Source: Pseudomonadota bacterium
GTDB taxonomy: Bacteria > Pseudomonadota > Alphaproteobacteria > Paracaedibacterales > CAIULA01
NCBI GenBank assembly: GCA_021804455.1
Contig: JAJZHT010000051.1
Location: 1 to 7,859 of the forward strand
DNA length: 7,859 nt
Reading direction: 5' to 3'
The notes under the pieces were generated by a model that was not told the origin of the DNA, did not search any database, and worked only from the letters and a program-made list of their open reading frames with translations. Shown one piece after another: positions 6,108-7,859 of the stretch (positions within the stretch are counted from its first letter, which is position 1; every line of letters begins with the position of its first letter). A program made the position numbers and the translations under genes.

Positions 6108-7198
6108 ATGGAATGGGGACAGCTAACAAAAGTAGAACTTAGTGGCTATAAGTCCATAAAAGAGATGTCGTTAAGCCTGTCTAATTTAAATGTTTTGATA
6201 GGACCTAATGGTGCAGGAAAATCTAATTTTATTGGTTTTTTAAATTCCTGACCGAACTATTAGAGAAAAATTTTCAATTTTACATAAGGACCCATGGAAC
6301 GGCGGAAACTTTTCTTTATTTTGGTAGCAAACAAACTGAGGAAATAAAATTTAATTTAGTTTTTAGTCCCAATTACTATAGTGTGCGTCTGGCCACTGCT
6401 CTCGATAGTCGCTTGTTATTTAAAGAAGAATATGTATATTACGTTACTCCTGAAGGGAAAGTAAAAAAGTATGAGTTAAAGCGAACTTCCTATGAGGAAA
6501 CCGCGTTATTTGATAATGAGCCTCTTGCCGTTGCCAAAGTTGCCAAATGGGCTTCTTACCATTTGAAAAATTGGAAAGTTTATCATTTTCATGACACATC
6601 GGATACAGCGCTGATGAAAAAAGATTCTGAAGTCAATGATAATAAAGAACTCTATAGCCAAGCTCAAAACCTGGCAGCCTTTCTTTACTCTATTAAAGAC
6701 ACCCCGCATTACCAAAAAATTGTGGAAACGATCCAAAGGGTCGCCCCCTTTTTCCAGGATTTTAGGTTACGTCCTGACAAACGCGATCCTAACTTAATCC
6801 GGCTCCGTTGGAAACATCGTGCCTCAGAAATAGAATTTGATGCCAATAGCCTGTCTGATGGAACGGTGCGTTTTATTTGCTTGGTCACTCTTCTTTTACA
6901 ACCGGATTTGCCTTCCATGATTATCATTGATGAGCCAGAACTTGGTTTGCATCCTTTTGCTTTGCACCTTTTGGGACAGTTACTAAAGAACGCCTCTACA
7001 AAGACGCAAATTCTTATTTCGACCCAGTCTGTTATCCTTATCAATCAGTTTAGCTATCAAGACTTGATTGTCGTGGATCAAATTAATAATACTACGCAGT
7101 TTAAACGCTTAAACGAAGAGGATGTGAAAGCCTGGCTAGATGACTACCAAATGGGCGAAATGTGGGATAAGAATCTTATCGGGGGTAATCCGGCGTGA
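6108..7198 (+). pseudogene. ABC/AAA-type ATPase of an ATPase-DUF4276 pair, split by a -1 frame change
   Basis: Read with one frame change, this is a 363-residue SMC/RecF-like ATPase of the AAA_21 kind that pairs with nuclease-like partners. The ATG at 6108 follows AAGGA by about 8 nt. Walker A GPNGAGKS is at 32-39. The zero frame ends at TGA 6249-6251, after only 47 codons. From 6242 the -1 frame continues with KFLTELLEKNFQFYIR and stays open to 7198. There it carries the signature SLSDGTVRF (248-256), Walker B SMIIIDEPELGLHP (270-283) and the STQS switch (305-308). Every catalytic motif is present, but Walker A is in a different frame from the rest. The distal frame alone, from a GTG at 6383, would lack Walker A and could not bind ATP normally. 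A missing T in a T-run is the simplest cause. The gene overlaps the next by 4 nt. Confidence 0.85.
6236..6242 (+). other. T TTT TTA heptamer at the frame change (possible slippery site)
   Basis: In the zero frame the bases read GGT TTT TTA AAT TCC TGA, i.e. X XXY YYZ phased exactly as in known -1 slippery heptamers. Slipping back one base puts AAA TTC CTG next, which is the frame of the rest of the ATPase. A TGA three codons later closes the zero frame. I see no strong downstream stem-loop and no well-placed upstream Shine-Dalgarno stimulator. Confidence 0.45.
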
Positions 7199-7797
7199 CA
7201 AGGGTTGCCATAAGCGTAGAAGGAAAGACTGAGCGAGAGTTTGTCAACTACGTCCTTGCCCCTTTTTTCAACCATTTAGAAACAGCAGTTATACCTATAA
7301 GTGTGGATGGTAATATCAGCCTACAACGCGTAGCTAAGGAAATAACTCAATTATTACATTCCTTCGATTACGTAACCACCTTCTACGATTTTTATGGCTT
7401 TAAAGACAAACCGGCAGACATAACGGCTGATCAGTTAGAGGAGCAATTAAAACAAACCGTAAAAGAAGAATTACGCTTCTTCCCCTATATTCAGAAGCTG
7501 GAATTCGAAGCCCTTATGTTCGCAAATCCAGAAATTACTGCAAACCATTTCAAAGAACCTAATAAACAAAAAGACTTAGAAAAAATACTTTGCCGTTATA
7601 ATTTCAATCCTGAAGATATTAATGGGGGGAATGAAACTCACCCTTCAAAAAGATTAGAAAAATTATTCAGCGGATATAACAAAGCGCTTGATGGTCCCGT
7701 GATAGCTGGAAAGATAGGGTTGCAAATATTGCGTGAACAATGCCCCCGTTTTAATAAATGGATAGAAAAAATTACACAACTCGTTAAGAATAAATAA
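7195..7797 (+). CDS. DUF4276 family protein, TOPRIM-like putative nuclease partner of the ATPase
   Basis: A 200-residue protein of the DUF4276 family, usually encoded directly after an ABC/AAA ATPase. The N-terminal VAISVEGKTEREF (4-16) resembles the first TOPRIM motif with its acidic residue (E9). TTFYDFYGF (61-69) supplies the later acidic strand (D65). PYIQKLEFEALMF (97-109), PSKRL (150-154), a GK-G element (172-175) and CPRFNKWIEKI (183-193) are conserved family blocks. A metal-dependent nuclease role is inferred from these residues, not shown. The GTG start at 7195 overlaps the ATPase stop as GTGA, so translation is probably coupled to ribosomes finishing the -1 frame. The length is normal and the frame undamaged, which matters for judging whether the ATPase is really dead. 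It is the last gene of the par operon in the window. The 62 bp that follow hold nothing I recognise and no clear terminator. Confidence 0.82.
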   Translation: MTRVAISVEGKTEREFVNYVLAPFFNHLETAVIPISVDGNISLQRVAKEITQLLHSFDYVTTFYDFYGFKDKPADITADQLEEQLKQTVKEELRFFPYIQKLEFEALMFANPEITANHFKEPNKQKDLEKILCRYNFNPEDINGGNETHPSKRLEKLFSGYNKALDGPVIAGKIGLQILREQCPRFNKWIEKITQLVKNK

Positions 7798-7859
7798 ATT
7801 TTTATTGCACCTGATAATCACATTCTCTCCGTTTAGGGTGTAGGAATCGAGCGCATCAG

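Noticed and set aside
6383..7198. Separate gene starting at GTG 6383
   Set aside because: It lacks Walker A, has no good ribosome binding site, and the same frame extends upstream with family-like sequence back to the frame break at 6242. It is the distal part of the split ATPase.
1..7859. tRNA, rRNA, CRISPR array or insertion sequence
   Set aside because: I see no repeat-spacer pattern, no transposase or terminal repeats, and no recognisable structural RNA sequence on either strand.

Overview
This looks like a plasmid backbone, or a plasmid-derived island, from a moderately AT-rich Gram-negative bacterium. I would guess an alphaproteobacterial intracellular symbiont of the Holosporales/Rickettsiales type. 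The case rests on the mix of a ProP-like MFS transporter, a winged-helix/DnaA-domain initiator, a ParA with an N-terminal helix-turn-helix, and decaying accessory genes. The taxonomic placement is inference; no rRNA or other phylogenetic marker is present.

Layout. Positions 1-1346 (minus) carry a metabolite/H+ symporter-type MFS transporter that runs off the left edge. Positions 1614-2390 (minus) carry an AAA-ATPase/DUF4143 protein that has lost its middle and has no normal start. About 2471-2731 (minus) is a stretch that looks like a dead small gene just downstream of rep. Positions 2770-3894 (minus) carry a plasmid replication initiator. Positions 3895-4250 form a dense divergent control region: a perfect 19-bp inverted repeat overlapping a near-consensus promoter, a possible 10-codon leader peptide, a terminator-like hairpin, and CAAC-T-tract repeats. 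Positions 4251-7797 (plus) are one compact operon: parA, parB, an ABC/AAA-type ATPase and a DUF4276 (TOPRIM-like) protein.

How the parts fit. The initiator would start replication and ParA/ParB would segregate the copies; both are expressed outward from the shared control region. The two last genes resemble the ATPase-plus-nuclease pairs used in anti-phage or anti-plasmid defence, and they share the partition operon (25-nt gap after parB, then a 4-nt GTGA overlap). The ATPase gene is split by a one-base frame change exactly at a T TTT TTA heptamer. This is either a homopolymer deletion, an assembly error, or expression by -1 frameshifting or transcript slippage. The two most notable signals are this frameshifted ATPase within a partition-linked ATPase/nuclease module, and the control region between rep and parA.
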